This document shows, in pieces, positions 1 through 5,231 of a stretch of 7,678 nt of DNA; position 1 is the first letter of the stretch, and every line of letters starts with the position of its first letter. The notes under the pieces were generated by a model that made no database searches, had not been told where the DNA came from, and was given only the letters and a program-made list of their open reading frames with translations. The position numbers and the translations under genes were made by a program. This stretch comes from UBA10002 sp964373775. GTDB lineage: Bacteria > Patescibacteriota > Minisyncoccia > Phycocordibacterales > UBA10002. The DNA lies in the NCBI GenBank assembly GCA_964373775.1, contig CAYJWA010000039.1, positions 1 to 7,678 on the forward strand, read 5' to 3'.

Positions 1-5
1 ATATT

Positions 6-1007
6 ATGCCCTTGACAAAAAACGGCCAGCGCAAGTTGGCAAGGATACAAACTAGAAAAATCGTGTGGGAAGAGGATGAAGCCGTTGCGGCATACTTGCG
101 TTCCATTGGCGAATATGCAGTGCTTTCTCCGCAGGAAACCGTTCAATTGTGTAAAAAATTTAAAAAAACCAAAGACCGCCGTATTCTGGAAGAGATTCTT
201 TTACACAATCTGGGTTATGTGGTTTCTGTGGCAAAGAAATATATTGGACAGGGGCTGAGTTTCCTTGAGCTCATTCAGGAAGGGAACATTGGTCTCATGA
301 AAGCAATAGAGCGGTTCAAGCCAGAGCTTGGGTATCTGCTTACCACATATGCCTGTTGGTGGATACGGCAATCAATTACGCGAGCGCTCGCTAATCAGGC
401 GCGCACGATAAGGATTCCCGCACACGCGCTCGAGCGAAGATGGAAGGTATTTCAAGTACGCGATGAACTCGCGGAAGAACTTGACCATGCGCCGTCAGTG
501 GCTGAGATTTCAGCAGCAACAGGTCTTGACGAGAAGTTTGTGAAGCAATGTTTCAATCTTGCCTATACGGTGCCGTTGAACGCCCCGTTTCCTTTGGATG
601 GCGACGGCGGGGAAACATTTGGAGATACGATCCCCGATGAAAAGATAGCAGAGCCATGGTCAGGCGCGGAGCATTCGGCACAAATTCAATGTCTTGAGTG
701 CGCACTCGCCACTCTGACGGATACGGAACAACAGGTGCTCCGGGACAGATTCGGCTTCTCCGCCGAGGGATTGGCGCTGACGCTTGAAGAAGTCGGAAAG
801 AAGAATGGTGTAACCCGTGAGCGTATTCGTCAGATTGAGGCGAAAGCGCTTCGGAAGCTTCGCACACCCTCGCGGCTCCGGATGATTCTCGGAGAAGCAG
901 AGCTCTCCTCCTCGGACCTTGACGGAAGCGCATGGGAAAATGCACTTTTTCGGTTTAGGAAACAGCGCCGCAAGCAAGGATTAAAGTCGTTCCTTTCTCT
1001 AGCGTAG
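6..1007 (+). CDS. rpoD: RNA polymerase sigma-70 family factor (RpoD-like)
   Basis: Primary-type sigma factor that directs RNA polymerase to promoters. Of 333 residues, region 1.2 lies at about 24-50. Region 2 (about 66-140) holds the near-consensus WWIRQSIT and QARTIRIP blocks. Region 3 spans about 141-195 and region 4 about 230-290, with TLEEVG and VTRERIRQIEAKALRKL. The residues that in E. coli sigma70 contact the -10 (Gln and Thr of WIRQ.IT, here Q122 and T125) and the -35 (R271, E272, R275) are kept, so canonical promoters should be read; the -10 boxes in this window agree. A basic tail of about 43 residues follows region 4.2, which is longer than usual. Region 1.1 is essentially absent. 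Only five bases precede the ATG and the frame is still open there, so an upstream start cannot be excluded. An intrinsic terminator follows directly. The family is certain; the primary rather than alternative role is inferred. Confidence 0.93.
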   Translation: MPLTKNGQRKLARIQTRKIVWEEDEAVAAYLRSIGEYAVLSPQETVQLCKKFKKTKDRRILEEILLHNLGYVVSVAKKYIGQGLSFLELIQEGNIGLMKAIERFKPELGYLLTTYACWWIRQSITRALANQARTIRIPAHALERRWKVFQVRDELAEELDHAPSVAEISAATGLDEKFVKQCFNLAYTVPLNAPFPLDGDGGETFGDTIPDEKIAEPWSGAEHSAQIQCLECALATLTDTEQQVLRDRFGFSAEGLALTLEEVGKKNGVTRERIRQIEAKALRKLRTPSRLRMILGEAELSSSDLDGSAWENALFRFRKQRRKQGLKSFLSLA

Positions 1008-1008
1008 C

Positions 1009-1045
1009 AAGGACTGCAGGATATGCAGTCCTTTTTCGTTTTTTT
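1009..1045 (+). terminator. Intrinsic terminator of the sigma factor gene
   Basis: A perfect 10-bp stem (AAGGACTGCA at 1009-1018, TGCAGTCCTT at 1024-1033) with a 5-base loop is followed by a T-rich tract to 1045, interrupted only by CG. It begins two bases after the stop codon. No T-tract exists on the other strand, so it acts rightward only. Confidence 0.92.
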
Positions 1046-1068
1046 CCTAGTAAAAATTGAGAGCGGCA

Positions 1069-1153
1069 CCGCAGGGCGCCTGCCTGCGGACCGCCCAGAA
1101 TGACCCTGCGCGCCTGCCTGCCGAAGCCTCGGCGTAGGCAGGGAGCGCAGGGT
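1069..1153. repeat. G+C-rich inverted-repeat cluster in a convergent gap
   Basis: Two hairpins lie side by side. The first has a perfect 7-bp stem, CCGCAGG (1069-1075) with CCTGCGG (1083-1089). The second has an outer 9-bp stem, ACCCTGCGC (1103-1111) with GCGCAGGGT (1145-1153), enclosing an imperfect inner arm of CCTGCC / GGCAGG type. Both share the 12-base word GCGCCTGCCTGC (1076-1087 and 1110-1121). The second is followed on the + strand by ATTTTATT and might back up the upstream terminator. The form is that of a dispersed intergenic palindromic element; dispersal cannot be seen in one window. Confidence 0.6.
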
Positions 1154-1174
1154 ATTTTATTCGTAGCCATTCGT

Positions 1175-1205
1175 CCTAGACCGTTCGACCAACGGTCGGA
1201 CTAGG
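1175..1205. repeat. Inverted repeat downstream of fmt
   Basis: GACCGTT (1179-1185) pairs perfectly with AACGGTC (1191-1197) around a 5-base loop. CCTAG (1175-1179) and CTAGG (1201-1205) form an outer arm with a small bulge. It lies 35 bases past the fmt stop, but no T-run follows on the leftward strand, so it is a poor intrinsic terminator. It could instead protect the mRNA 3' end. Confidence 0.5.
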
Positions 1206-1239
1206 TATATTCGCATAATTCGTATATTAGTATGTTCAT

Positions 1240-2169
1240 CTAATGAATGCCGCGCACAAACTCCTCATACCTTATCTCTTTTCGTCCTTCGGGAATGACA
1301 CGTAGGATGTGAAGTGTGCCGCCTCGAAATTCGGCAGCTTTGATAAGAACGCGGATTGACGCAGATGGAGACGCGGATTGACGCTGATTCTTTTTTATAT
1401 CTGCGTGCATCTGCGTTTGTTTTTTTAATCTGCGTGCATCTGCGTAAAAGTAGGTGCCGACAGAACCCTCAAATGCCCGGATTTTGAGAAAGTTTTGATA
1501 GGGGTCAGCGGAAAGGTCAATTTCACCGTCAGTTTTGGTGAACTTCCTCGTGTAGGTCGCTTTGCTCTCATCTTGCGGTACGGATTGGATCTTTCCGGCG
1601 CTCCAATCCTGCATCGTCTGCGCAAGAAGCGGACCTGCCGCGAGAGTGTAGAGGGCACGCAGCTCCGGAGCGCTCGGGGGCCAGTTTGGTACGGTTACCG
1701 GCTTCTGTGCGAGGAGCGGCCCGTGGTCGAGCTTCTCGTCAATGAGCATGAGCGAGATGCCCGTATTACGGTCGTCTGCGAGTATCTGGGATTCCACCGG
1801 CGAAGCGCCGCGGTACTTGGGGAGCAGGGAATAGTGGATATTGAGAGCGCCGTGTTTTGGGATATCAAGTATATGTCTCGGCAAAATCGCACCATACGCC
1901 ACAACAATAAAGAGTTGCAGGTTGTATGTTGTAAGTTGTTGGTTGAAAACAAAATCAAGTTTCTCCGGCTGCAGGAACTTGATTTTGTTTTTCTGCGCCC
2001 AGCGTTTGACCGGCGGGGGAGTGAGAGCCATCTTTCGTCCCTGCGGACGGTCGGGTTTGGTGACGATAAGCGAGGGCACAAGGTCGTGCCGCTTTAGATC
2101 ATCGAGTATATCAGCAGAGAGCTGAGGACTGCCGAAGAAAACAAATTTTATCTTCACAGAAAATAACAT
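1240..2169 (-). CDS. fmt: Methionyl-tRNA formyltransferase
   Basis: Transfers a formyl group from 10-formyltetrahydrofolate to Met-tRNA(fMet) in the cytoplasm, making the initiator tRNA. The 309 residues compare with 315 in E. coli. The N-terminal formyltransferase fold shows FFGSP (11-15), KPDRPQGR (38-45) and the signature SLLPKYRG (114-121). The catalytic triad is present: N110, H112 and D148. The C-terminal tRNA-binding domain shows IRAFEG, then a repeat-derived stretch (about residues 243-272), then RVIPEGRKE. Further repeat DNA lies at about residues 60-86. Frame and catalytic residues are all kept, so the enzyme is probably active. It follows def by 33 bases, the classic pairing of these two steps. 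The chosen ATG lies inside a heptamer repeat and has no Shine-Dalgarno; a GTG at 2157, giving an MKIKFVFFG start, is a good alternative. Confidence 0.93.
   Translation of the reverse strand: MLFSVKIKFVFFGSPQLSADILDDLKRHDLVPSLIVTKPDRPQGRKMALTPPPVKRWAQKNKIKFLQPEKLDFVFNQQLTTYNLQLFIVVAYGAILPRHILDIPKHGALNIHYSLLPKYRGASPVESQILADDRNTGISLMLIDEKLDHGPLLAQKPVTVPNWPPSAPELRALYTLAAGPLLAQTMQDWSAGKIQSVPQDESKATYTRKFTKTDGEIDLSADPYQNFLKIRAFEGSVGTYFYADARRLKKQTQMHADIKKNQRQSASPSASIRVLIKAAEFRGGTLHILRVIPEGRKEIRYEEFVRGIH
1349..1445. repeat. Cluster of 14-18 bp direct and inverted repeats inside fmt
   Basis: ATCTGCGTGCATCTGCGT occurs twice, exactly (1399-1416 and 1428-1445). ACGCGGATTGACGC also occurs twice (1349-1362 and 1371-1384), extending to 17 of 18 matches with GCWGAT. 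ACGCAGAT (1359-1366) is the reverse complement of the ATCTGCGT word, so the two halves are partly inverted. The cluster encodes about 30 residues of the Fmt C-terminal domain with no stop. It looks like an intergenic-type repeat that entered the gene in frame. Confidence 0.85.
1914..1948. repeat. Heptamer tandem array inside fmt (5 units)
   Basis: Five consecutive 7-base units start with GTTG on the + strand (for example GTTGTAT, then GTTGTAA, from 1921). Because 7 is not a multiple of 3, the units are read in rotating frames, giving the NQQLTTYNLQL stretch of Fmt. The array abuts the palindrome at 1946-1991. Confidence 0.8.
1946..1991. repeat. Perfect 16-bp inverted repeat inside fmt
   Basis: AAAACAAAATCAAGTT (1946-1961) is exactly complementary to AACTTGATTTTGTTTT (1976-1991), with 14 bases between. 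It encodes NKIKF and LDFVF on either side of LQPEK in Fmt. A 16-bp perfect stem is far beyond chance in a coding region. It overlaps the heptamer array by three bases. Confidence 0.9.
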
Positions 2170-2208
2170 TAACCATTAATCTTTCAGCCTTCATCCGTAC
2201 CATTAAGG
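2167..2208. repeat. Heptamer array in the def-fmt gap (6 degenerate units)
   Basis: Units of 7 bases begin CATTAAC, CATTAAT (2167-2180), continue with CTTTCAG and CCTTCAT (2181-2194) and degrade through CCGTACC and ATTAAGG. The array holds the annotated fmt ATG and reaches the def stop codon. The 12-base word ACCATTAAGGAT (2199-2210) recurs at 5198-5209 in another array. Confidence 0.6.
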
Positions 2209-2748
2209 ATTCTGATGCGGGGGTAATTCCTTCAAATCCGTTGCTTTGTCCGTGAACAGCACCCCGTTCAAATGGTCGCATTCGTGTTGGAAAATCTGGG
2301 CGAGGAGTCCGGACGCTCCGCGCGTGAATCTCGCGCCGTGCTCATCATATGCTTGCACTGTGGCTTTTTTCGCGCGGTTGATTTTTCCATAGAGGGGGCG
2401 AACGGAAAGGCACCCCTCGTCAATCACTGCTTTATCGCCGGACAGTTTGGCAATCGTTGGATTGATAAAAGTGAGATACCCTGCCTTCTTTTTCAATTCT
2501 TTTATGTTTACCTCGGCGCGTTCTTTCAGGTCCTTGGAAAGTTGAAGCGCTGCTTTTGAGACGATAAAGATGCAGAGGGATACTCCTATCTGCGGAGCCG
2601 CGAGCGCCACGCCGTCATCTTGCGTCGCCAGCGCCGCGCGCATATCCTTCAGGATTTTCTTTACCCTCGCGCTTTTAATCTCGACAAGCGGCACCTCCGC
2701 CGCCTTCTTGCGCAGAACCGGCGCGTCTTTTTGGAGTATGGGAATCAT
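2203..2748 (-). CDS. def: Peptide deformylase
   Basis: Iron- or zinc-dependent hydrolase that removes the formyl group from the N-terminal methionine of nascent proteins. The 181 residues carry all three family motifs: GVALAAPQIG (46-55, Val in place of the usual Gly or Ile), EGCLS (111-115, metal ligand C113) and QHECDHLNG (154-162, ligands H155 and H159, catalytic E156). A lysine-rich stretch at about 65-90, between motifs 1 and 2, is longer than in the E. coli enzyme (169 aa). Its ATG overlaps the TGA of the gene upstream in the ATGA arrangement, which implies translational coupling and explains the lack of its own ribosome site. fmt follows by 33 bases, so the enzymes adding and removing the formyl group are made together. 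Confidence 0.95.
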   Translation of the reverse strand: MIPILQKDAPVLRKKAAEVPLVEIKSARVKKILKDMRAALATQDDGVALAAPQIGVSLCIFIVSKAALQLSKDLKERAEVNIKELKKKAGYLTFINPTIAKLSGDKAVIDEGCLSVRPLYGKINRAKKATVQAYDEHGARFTRGASGLLAQIFQHECDHLNGVLFTDKATDLKELPPHQNP

Positions 2749-3029
2749 GTGCGTTTTGTCATCCTCGTGTTCTTAAGTATACCGAAAAACTTTTTGCTGA
2801 AAGAGTCGCCTCGTTCGCACTCCTTGAATAGCCAGTAGAGATCGCCTTGTTTGACATGCGCCACGAGGCCGTTTATTTGCCTCCATATTACTGGTTTGAA
2901 TTTTGTGCCGACTCGCTCAAGGTTTATTTTATCCACAAACCGCTGTATCAGCTCTTGTCGTTCGCTCGTGATTCTGAGGGGAGTTTTCCGCTGCTTGAGA
3001 GCGTTGAGGTAGTTGTTGGGGAGGTCCAT
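2745..3029 (-). CDS. Unknown 94-residue basic protein, first gene of the def-fmt operon
   Basis: I do not recognise a named family. The product is small, basic and probably soluble: it has no signal peptide and no membrane segment. The likely helical core TSERQELIQRFVDKIN (21-36) precedes an aromatic stretch, GDLYWLFKECERG (62-74), and a basic tail. It resembles short conserved hypothetical proteins I associate with Parcubacteria, but that is recollection only. Its TGA overlaps the def ATG by four bases (ATGA), so it is cotranscribed and coupled with def; this could suggest a ribosome-related role, though context alone cannot prove it. No Shine-Dalgarno precedes the ATG. Instead a TATACT -10 box ends six bases before it, predicting a leaderless mRNA that begins at the A of ATG. 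Confidence 0.75.
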   Translation of the reverse strand: MDLPNNYLNALKQRKTPLRITSERQELIQRFVDKINLERVGTKFKPVIWRQINGLVAHVKQGDLYWLFKECERGDSFSKKFFGILKNTRMTKRT

Positions 3030-3035
3030 ACGACC

Positions 3036-3063
3036 AGTATATCCCTAAAATATCGAATACCAA
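3036..3063 (-). promoter_or_regulatory. Leaderless promoter for the unknown gene-def-fmt operon
   Basis: Read leftward, -10 TATACT (3036-3041) lies 16 bases from a -35-like TTGGTA (3058-3063). Six bases separate the -10 from the ATG, putting the predicted transcription start on the A. The -35 and most of the spacer lie within the heptamer array, so the array may supply promoter bases. Confidence 0.55.
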
Positions 3064-3148
3064 ATCTCGAATTTCGAAAAATAACTAATTTCGAATATTG
3101 AATATTTAAGATTCGATATTTTTCGATATTCGGTATTCGAAATCTGAT
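3051..3148. repeat. Long heptamer tandem array between murA and the def operon (14 units)
   Basis: Fourteen consecutive 7-base units hold one phase for 98 bases. Left units are of NNTCGAA type (for example TCTCGAA, TTTCGAA at 3065-3078). The middle has GAATATT twice (3093-3106). Right units are of the reverse-complement type (ATTCGGT, ATTCGAA at 3128-3141). TCGAATACC (3053-3061) and GGTATTCGA (3132-3140) pair exactly, so the array could fold into a long imperfect hairpin. It fills the gap from the murA stop to the promoter of the next operon. Confidence 0.8.
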
Positions 3149-3154
3149 ATTTCC

Positions 3155-4669
3155 TTAGAGCGACCTTAAGATTTTAATCCTCGCCCCTAAACCGTTCAGC
3201 CGCTCGATGATCCCCTCATACCCCCGATTGATGCTGTAGATGTTGCGGAGCACCGAAACGCCTTCGGCGGCAAGCATGGCGATAAGAATAATCGCGGCGG
3301 GACGGAGCGCGGGCGGACAGACCACCTCGGCGGCTTTAAGCTTTGTCGGGCCGGTGATGTAGATGCGGTGTGGGTCGGCGAGGAGCGTTTCGGCGCGGAG
3401 CTTATCCAATTCTTTGTAATGCACCGCGCGGCCTTCATAGACCCAATCATGAATGAGTGTGGTACCTTTGGCCTGCGTGGCAATCGCCGCGAAAAAGGGA
3501 AGATTGTCAATATTAAGGCCGGGATACGGCCGCGCCTCTATTTTATCGGGAAGCGCGGTGAGGCGGGAGGGAAAGGTTTTGAGGTCAACGAGATTGGTGC
3601 GCCCGTTCTCGGATGCGTACCGCTTCACAATCTTGTGCCTGAAGCCCATATGCTCCAGTTTTAGAAGTTCCAACTCAAGAAAATCAATCGGGGCGCGATT
3701 GATGCGAATGGACGAGCGGGTAAGAATGGCGGCGGTGATGAAAAACATCGCCTCAATCGGGTCTTCGGAGAGTGCGTACGAGTAGTTCTGATTGATTTCC
3801 GAGACGCCGTGGACGGTAAGCGTTGTGGTGCCGATTCCCTCAATTTTTATACCCAAACCTTCAAGGAAGAAACACAGTTCCTGCACCTGATAGTTTGCGG
3901 AAGCGTATTTGATGACGGAAGTTCCGGGAATGAGAGCGGCGGTCATCAGCGCATTTTCGGTAACCGTATCGCCGGATTCGTACAGTATAACTTCTGCAGG
4001 ATGCAACTCCTTTTGCTTCACAAGATAGTCCTTGGAACGGGTTTTGATGTGCGCGCCGAACTTCTGCAGGGCGATGAGATGCGGACGAACATCGCGACTG
4101 CCGAGACGGCAGCCGCCGGGGTGGGGAAGCAGGAAGCGCTTTGCGCGGTGAAGGAGGGGGCCAAGGAGCATAATGACGCTCCGGGTCTTGCTTGCCGACT
4201 CAATGTTCATACCGGCGAGGTTGAACCGTTCGGGCACCTGTATTTCAACATTGTTTCCGTTCCACTTGAGCGACACACCGATGCTCTGGAGCGCCTCAAT
4301 GACTCTGCTCACCTCTTCGATATGCGGCACATTTCGCAACGTGGTAACGCCGCGGCTCAAGAGAGACGCGCAAAGGAGTCCCACCGCGCCATTTTTGGAG
4401 GCATGCGTCGTTACGGTACCCCGCAGTTTCTTTCCCCCCTCTATCTCAATGTTGAGCGAACGGTCGGAAAGCTTCAGAATATCGCGGTTCAGCGCCGCGC
4501 TGATTTTGGAAAGCGTCTCGGTGGAAAGATTCTGCTCCCCGTTTTCAAGCCGCGCCACGGCGCTTTGGCTGGTTTTGAGCTTCTTCGCAAACTCGGACTG
4601 CGAAAACCCGCGCTCCTCGCGGAGGTCGCGGATAAGGGCGCCGATGTGCTCTAAGCGAGCGGATGCCAT
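3155..4669 (-). CDS. murA: UDP-N-acetylglucosamine 1-carboxyvinyltransferase with N-terminal XRE-type helix-turn-helix
   Basis: Transfers enolpyruvate from PEP to UDP-GlcNAc, the first committed step of peptidoglycan synthesis, in the cytoplasm. The product has 504 residues against 419 in E. coli; the excess is an XRE-type helix-turn-helix at about 5-60, with FSQSEFAKKL and TSQSAVARLENG as the paired helices. The MurA domain follows from about 75. Counterparts of key E. coli residues are present: K92-N93, C187 (in HPGGC, PEP adduct, fosfomycin target), R192, D388, R414, R456 and R482. The UDP-binding loop after C187 reads RLGSRDVRPH rather than the usual .IG.RP.DLH, so substrate contacts may differ. 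The ATG at 4669 is chosen because a good extended -10 box ends six bases upstream; a longer reading from TTG at 4705 would overlap the promoter. The DNA-binding domain suggests autoregulation. Confidence 0.88.
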   Translation of the reverse strand: MASARLEHIGALIRDLREERGFSQSEFAKKLKTSQSAVARLENGEQNLSTETLSKISAALNRDILKLSDRSLNIEIEGGKKLRGTVTTHASKNGAVGLLCASLLSRGVTTLRNVPHIEEVSRVIEALQSIGVSLKWNGNNVEIQVPERFNLAGMNIESASKTRSVIMLLGPLLHRAKRFLLPHPGGCRLGSRDVRPHLIALQKFGAHIKTRSKDYLVKQKELHPAEVILYESGDTVTENALMTAALIPGTSVIKYASANYQVQELCFFLEGLGIKIEGIGTTTLTVHGVSEINQNYSYALSEDPIEAMFFITAAILTRSSIRINRAPIDFLELELLKLEHMGFRHKIVKRYASENGRTNLVDLKTFPSRLTALPDKIEARPYPGLNIDNLPFFAAIATQAKGTTLIHDWVYEGRAVHYKELDKLRAETLLADPHRIYITGPTKLKAAEVVCPPALRPAAIILIAMLAAEGVSVLRNIYSINRGYEGIIERLNGLGARIKILRSL

Positions 4670-4675
4670 GGCGAA

Positions 4676-4705
4676 AGTATAGCAGATAGAGCACATGAGA
4701 CGCAA
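4676..4705 (-). promoter_or_regulatory. Leaderless extended -10 promoter of murA
   Basis: Read leftward, an extended -10 TGCTATACT (hexamer at 4676-4681) lies 18 bases from TTGCGT (4700-4705). The hexamer ends exactly six bases before the ATG at 4669, so transcription should begin at that A and give a leaderless mRNA. This agrees with the absence of a Shine-Dalgarno. Confidence 0.6.
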
Positions 4706-4709
4706 CCTC

Positions 4710-4729
4710 GTATATCATAAATGTGATAC
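4710..4729. promoter_or_regulatory. Candidate operator upstream of the murA promoter
   Basis: GTATATCAT-AA-ATGTGATAC is an imperfect 20-bp palindrome (7 of 9 half-site bases match) lying four bases upstream of the -35. Size and position suit an XRE-family dimer. Binding by the MurA helix-turn-helix domain is inference. Confidence 0.35.
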
Positions 4730-4743
4730 CTCATGTATTGTTT

Positions 4744-4775
4744 TAGCGAATACCTACGGCCGTAGGTATTCGCTA
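4744..4775. repeat. Perfect 32-bp palindrome upstream of murA
   Basis: The 16 bases TAGCGAATACCTACGG (4744-4759) are followed at once by their exact reverse complement (4760-4775). There is no T-run on either side, so it is not a standard terminator. It lies 39 bases upstream of the murA -35 and 105 bases past the stop of the upstream gene. It may be a second operator, an mRNA 3'-end stabiliser or a mobile palindromic element. The 105 bases from 4776 to 4880 hold no convincing gene. Confidence 0.85.
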
Positions 4776-4880
4776 CATAGGGAGAAGGAATAACTGCGCG
4801 CGCGGTAAGCAGTGATGGTACGTTTTCCTTTTGATTTGTAACGGAACAGAGGCGCGCGGAGGGGGAAGATAATTGTCCCG

Positions 4881-5165
4881 TTACTTTTCATCCGGTGTGC
4901 GGCTTGCGGGAAACAATTCTTGCAATTCGCGGAACGCCGAGGCGCTTTCTCGCGTAAAGAGGGTAATGGCGGCGCCAAGTTCCTGAAATGGCCCGGAACG
5001 GGCAGCTCCGCTTTTTTCTTCCGCGGTTTCTTTCGCGAGCCGCGTCGAGAAGGGCAGGATCCACAAAAGCGCGATAATACCGGTCGCGCAGACCGAGATG
5101 ATGACTGTCATTCGCCGTCTCGCCCGTTCCGGCTTTCGGCGCAGTTGTGAGAGAAACGATGTCAC
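4881..5165 (-). CDS. Small single-pass membrane protein of unknown function
   Basis: The 94 residues have a strongly basic start (seven Arg or Lys between residues 9 and 18), one hydrophobic segment at about 20-39 (VIISVCATGIIALLWILPF) and a hydrophilic tail of about 55 residues. The positive-inside rule predicts a cytoplasmic N-terminus with the tail outside; no cleavage site is evident, so it is probably an anchored protein. The layout resembles small membrane proteins I associate with Parcubacteria, but I cannot name a family. The start is GTG with AAGGA five bases upstream, one of the few good ribosome sites here. That AAGGA is itself part of a heptamer unit. It follows the MBL-fold gene by 70 bases on the same strand and may be cotranscribed with it. 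Confidence 0.7.
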   Translation of the reverse strand: MTSFLSQLRRKPERARRRMTVIISVCATGIIALLWILPFSTRLAKETAEEKSGAARSGPFQELGAAITLFTRESASAFRELQELFPASRTPDEK

Positions 5166-5168
5166 AGG

Positions 5169-5231
5169 AATCCTTAATCCTTCACCTTTAATCTTTAACC
5201 ATTAAGGATAAAGGATTAACGGTTACGGATT
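5169..5231. repeat. Heptamer tandem array between the MBL and membrane-protein genes (9 units)
   Basis: Nine consecutive 7-base units fill 63 bases, beginning AATCCTT twice (5169-5182) and turning into the complementary AAGGATA, AAGGATT (5204-5217). ATCCTTAAT (5170-5178) pairs with ATTAAGGAT (5201-5209), and TTAATCCTT (5174-5182) with AAGGATTAA (5211-5219). The last unit ends where the palindrome at 5232 begins. Confidence 0.85.
5171..5175 (-). promoter_or_regulatory. Ribosome binding site of the membrane-protein gene
   Basis: On the leftward strand AAGGA ends five bases before the GTG at 5165. It supports the GTG start and is formed by the first unit of the heptamer array. Confidence 0.6.

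Noticed and set aside
1145..1165. Second terminator for the sigma factor at the end of the G+C-rich repeat
   Set aside because: The stem is long and interrupted and the ATTTTATT tail is weak; the terminator at 1009-1045 is sufficient.
1495..2097. 200-codon open frame on the + strand
   Set aside because: It is antisense to fmt, whose catalytic motifs are unmistakable; the translation has no recognisable domain.
3051..3148. Possible CRISPR array
   Set aside because: Units are 7 bases with no spacers, far shorter than CRISPR repeats, and no cas gene is nearby.
3809..4654. 281-codon open frame on the + strand
   Set aside because: It lies wholly opposite murA and its composition fits a shadow of the G+C-rich codons there.
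4670..4705. Upstream TTG start adding 12 residues to MurA
   Set aside because: The stretch contains the -35 and extended -10 of the murA promoter, and the helix-turn-helix domain begins after the ATG at 4669.
4754..4978. 74-codon leftward frame
   Set aside because: Overlaps the membrane-protein gene out of frame, has no ribosome site and reads through the 32-bp palindrome near its end.
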